Assembly (NCBI GenBank): GCA_964519035.1
Contig: CAZFKZ010000061.1
Location: 1-8,069, forward strand
Length of the DNA stretch: 8,069 nt
Direction of reading: 5' to 3'
Source: CAJJBL01 sp964519035
GTDB lineage: Bacteria; Pseudomonadota; Alphaproteobacteria; Puniceispirillales; Marisalimonadaceae
The notes under the pieces are model-generated. The model saw only the letters and a program-made list of their open reading frames with translations, did not search any database and was not told where the DNA came from. Position numbers and translations under genes: made by a program. Positions 6,584-8,069 of the stretch are shown piece after piece; position 1 is the first letter of the stretch, and every line of letters starts with the position of its first letter.

Positions 6584-7666
6584 ATGTCCTTAGAAAAATT
6601 TATAAATAGAACAATAGTTGGTGATTGTGTAGAGCAAATGAATAAGTTACCAGCTGAAAGTATTGACTTAATTTTTGCTGACCCGCCTTATAATTTACAA
6701 TTAAATAAAGAGCTTTCCAGACCAGACCAATCAAAAGTTCATGGGGTTAATGAGAGTTGGGATCAATTTGATTCAATATCTGATTATGATAAATATACTA
6801 ATCTTTGGATGAATGCTGCAAAAAGAATTTTAAAACCTAATGGAGCAATGTGGGTTATTGGATCATATCATAATATTTTTAGACTTGGTTATATTATGCA
6901 AGACTTAGGTTTTTGGATGTTAAACGACTTAATATGGAGGAAGGTAAATCCAATGCCTAATTTTAGAGGTAGAAGATTTACAAATGCACATGAAACTTTA
7001 ATTTGGGCCTCCAAGAGTAGTTCTTCAAAATATACCTTTAATTATGAAGCAATGAAGTCTTTAAATGGTGACTTGCAAATGCGTTCTGACTGGCTAATAC
7101 CAATTTGTACTGGTGAAGAAAGACTTAAAAATACAGATGGAAAAAAAGTACACCCAACACAAAAGCCAGAAAATTTAATTAGTAGAGTAATAATGTCTAG
7201 TAGTAACATTGGTGATACAATATTAGATCCTTTTTTTGGAACAGGCACAACAGGCGCAGTATCTAAGAAGTTAGGTAGAAATTATATTGGAATAGAACAA
7301 AATGCAAAGTATGCACTGGAGGCAGAAAAAAGAATAAGATTAACTAGTAAAATAGAAGCTGACGAACTTATTCAAACACCAAGAAAAATATCTGAGCCTA
7401 GAATTCCTTTTGGGAACTTGTTGGAGCAAGGCTTACTAAATCCAGGAGACTTACTTCACGATATACGAAACAGGTGGACTGCTAAAGTAAGAGCTGATGG
7501 AAGTTTGATATCTAAAGATACTAAAGGTTCAATACATTCTGTCGGAGCTCATCTTCAGGGATTACAAGCATGTAATGGATGGACTTTTTGGCACATAAAG
7601 AGGTCAGGGAAATTAGTACCCATAGATAATTTAAGATTAGCTATAAGAGCTGTTAATCAAGCTTAG
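6584..7666 (+). CDS. ccrM: GANTC adenine-N6 DNA methyltransferase CcrM
   Basis: CcrM is the beta-class, cell-cycle-regulated methyltransferase that puts N6-methyl on adenine in GANTC using S-adenosylmethionine. In Caulobacter and relatives it remethylates the chromosome late in replication and thereby times transcription. The order of motifs is that of the beta class: catalytic DPPYNLQL (33-40) first, then the SAM-binding DPFFGTGTTG (215-224). HPTQKP (190-195), SYHNIFR (94-100) and NPMPNFRGRRFTNAHETLIWASKS (122-145) closely resemble Caulobacter CcrM as I remember it. The C-terminal DNA-recognition domain (about 268-356) keeps EPRIPFG, GSIHSVGA and CNGWTFWH. At 360 aa (Caulobacter 358) it is complete. 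The ATG at 6584 has no clear Shine-Dalgarno; a 5-codon ATG minigene starts 8 bases upstream in another frame. GANTC sites occur in the window, for example at 1271, 2973, 4748 and 6770. It is an orphan methylase: no restriction partner is visible. Confidence 0.97.
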   Translation: MSLEKFINRTIVGDCVEQMNKLPAESIDLIFADPPYNLQLNKELSRPDQSKVHGVNESWDQFDSISDYDKYTNLWMNAAKRILKPNGAMWVIGSYHNIFRLGYIMQDLGFWMLNDLIWRKVNPMPNFRGRRFTNAHETLIWASKSSSSKYTFNYEAMKSLNGDLQMRSDWLIPICTGEERLKNTDGKKVHPTQKPENLISRVIMSSSNIGDTILDPFFGTGTTGAVSKKLGRNYIGIEQNAKYALEAEKRIRLTSKIEADELIQTPRKISEPRIPFGNLLEQGLLNPGDLLHDIRNRWTAKVRADGSLISKDTKGSIHSVGAHLQGLQACNGWTFWHIKRSGKLVPIDNLRLAIRAVNQA

Positions 7667-8069
7667 ATTTAAGCTCAATTCTTCTTTTGTGTAAAATTGG
7701 TTCTGTATATCCAGAAGGACTGATTATTCCTTCGATAATCAAATCTAGAGAGGCTTGAAAAGCAATTGATTCATCAAAGTTTGCGGACATTGATTTATAA
7801 TTTAAATCATTATTATTTTGATTATCTACAATTTTTGCCATTTTCTTCATAGTATCAATTAATTGATCTTTAGAGAAAATACCATGATGTAACCAATTCG
7901 CTAAATGCTGGCTAGAAATACGACACGTTGCTCTATCTTCCATTAAACCAATATTATTTATATCTGGTACCTTTGAACATCCTACACCCTGATCAATCCA
8001 TCTTACTACATAACCAAGTATACCCTGAACATTGTTATCCATTTCTTTTTGTATTTCATCTGGAGACCA
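7653..8069 (-). CDS. glcB: Malate synthase G, C-terminal part (partial)
   Basis: Malate synthase G condenses glyoxylate with acetyl-CoA to give malate in the glyoxylate bypass and glycolate use. The reading frame is open to the right edge of the window, so the first codon seen (TGG at 8069) is internal. Only the last 138 residues are present, of about 720 in the family. Diagnostic blocks are the GILGYVVRWIDQG region, GCSKVPDI, LMEDRATCRISSQHLANWLHHGI, and the C-terminal GYTEPILHKRR. The Asp of MEDRA corresponds to the catalytic base D631 of E. coli GlcB (numbering from memory). One small oddity is Cys for the usual Leu in RATLRIS. The gene converges on ccrM and its stop codon lies inside the ccrM coding region, a 14-base overlap. 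An internal ATG at 8042 is not the true start. The promoter is outside the window. Confidence 0.94.
   Translation of the reverse strand, partial: WSPDEIQKEMDNNVQGILGYVVRWIDQGVGCSKVPDINNIGLMEDRATCRISSQHLANWLHHGIFSKDQLIDTMKKMAKIVDNQNNNDLNYKSMSANFDESIAFQASLDLIIEGIISPSGYTEPILHKRRIELKSKLD
7660..7675. terminator. Small hairpin at the ccrM/glcB convergence
   Basis: AGCTTA (7660-7665) and TAAGCT (7670-7675) are perfect inverted repeats around a four-base loop. They lie over the ccrM stop codon and just inside the end of glcB. A T-rich stretch follows on the plus strand after five bases (7681 onward). The 6-bp stem has only two G-C pairs, so this is at best a weak bidirectional terminator. It is the only candidate I see for two convergent genes that have no spacer between them. 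Confidence 0.3.

Noticed and set aside
7042..7248. A 68-codon minus-strand open frame inside ccrM
   Set aside because: It lies opposite the well-conserved SAM-binding region of ccrM and has no support of its own.
6584..7666. Restriction-modification system
   Set aside because: The methyltransferase matches the orphan cell-cycle CcrM type throughout, and no endonuclease or specificity gene lies nearby.

Overview
The window is a gene-dense piece of a low-G+C alphaproteobacterial chromosome. The evidence is a full-length GANTC adenine methyltransferase of the Caulobacter CcrM type directly after rnhB, and an ETF-QO-locus type uracil-DNA glycosylase followed by a soluble lytic transglycosylase and moaB. 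From memory, both are alphaproteobacterial neighbourhoods. The very A+T-rich codon use, overlapping genes and spacers of 2 to 122 bases suggest a streamlined genome, perhaps a free-living marine lineage. A malate synthase G and an MEP-pathway gene argue against a highly reduced parasite. The exact clade cannot be settled by eye.

Layout. Bases 21-2550 (minus strand) hold a two-gene unit: a TPR lipoprotein followed by ispE, overlapping by 8 bases. Bases 2551-2633 are a divergent intergenic region. Bases 2634-6461 (plus strand) form a tight four-gene run: a family-4-like uracil-DNA glycosylase, a lytic transglycosylase (slt), moaB and rnhB, with spacings of 2, 14 and -1 bases. Bases 6462-6583 are the only substantial plus-strand spacer. 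It carries a candidate promoter overlapped by a perfect DnaA box, and it precedes ccrM (6584-7666). The 3' end of a minus-strand malate synthase G gene (7653 to beyond the window edge) converges on ccrM and overlaps its last 14 bases.

The genes are mostly core housekeeping: isoprenoid precursors, DNA repair and ribonucleotide removal, peptidoglycan turnover, molybdenum cofactor, cell-cycle DNA methylation and the glyoxylate bypass. I see no mobile element, CRISPR array, tRNA or rRNA, and no evidence for a new multi-gene system. The points most worth a second look are the DnaA box on the ccrM promoter, a glycosylase whose two catalytic motifs and iron-sulfur ligands are degraded, and an RNase HII with an unusual active-site loop and an insertion.
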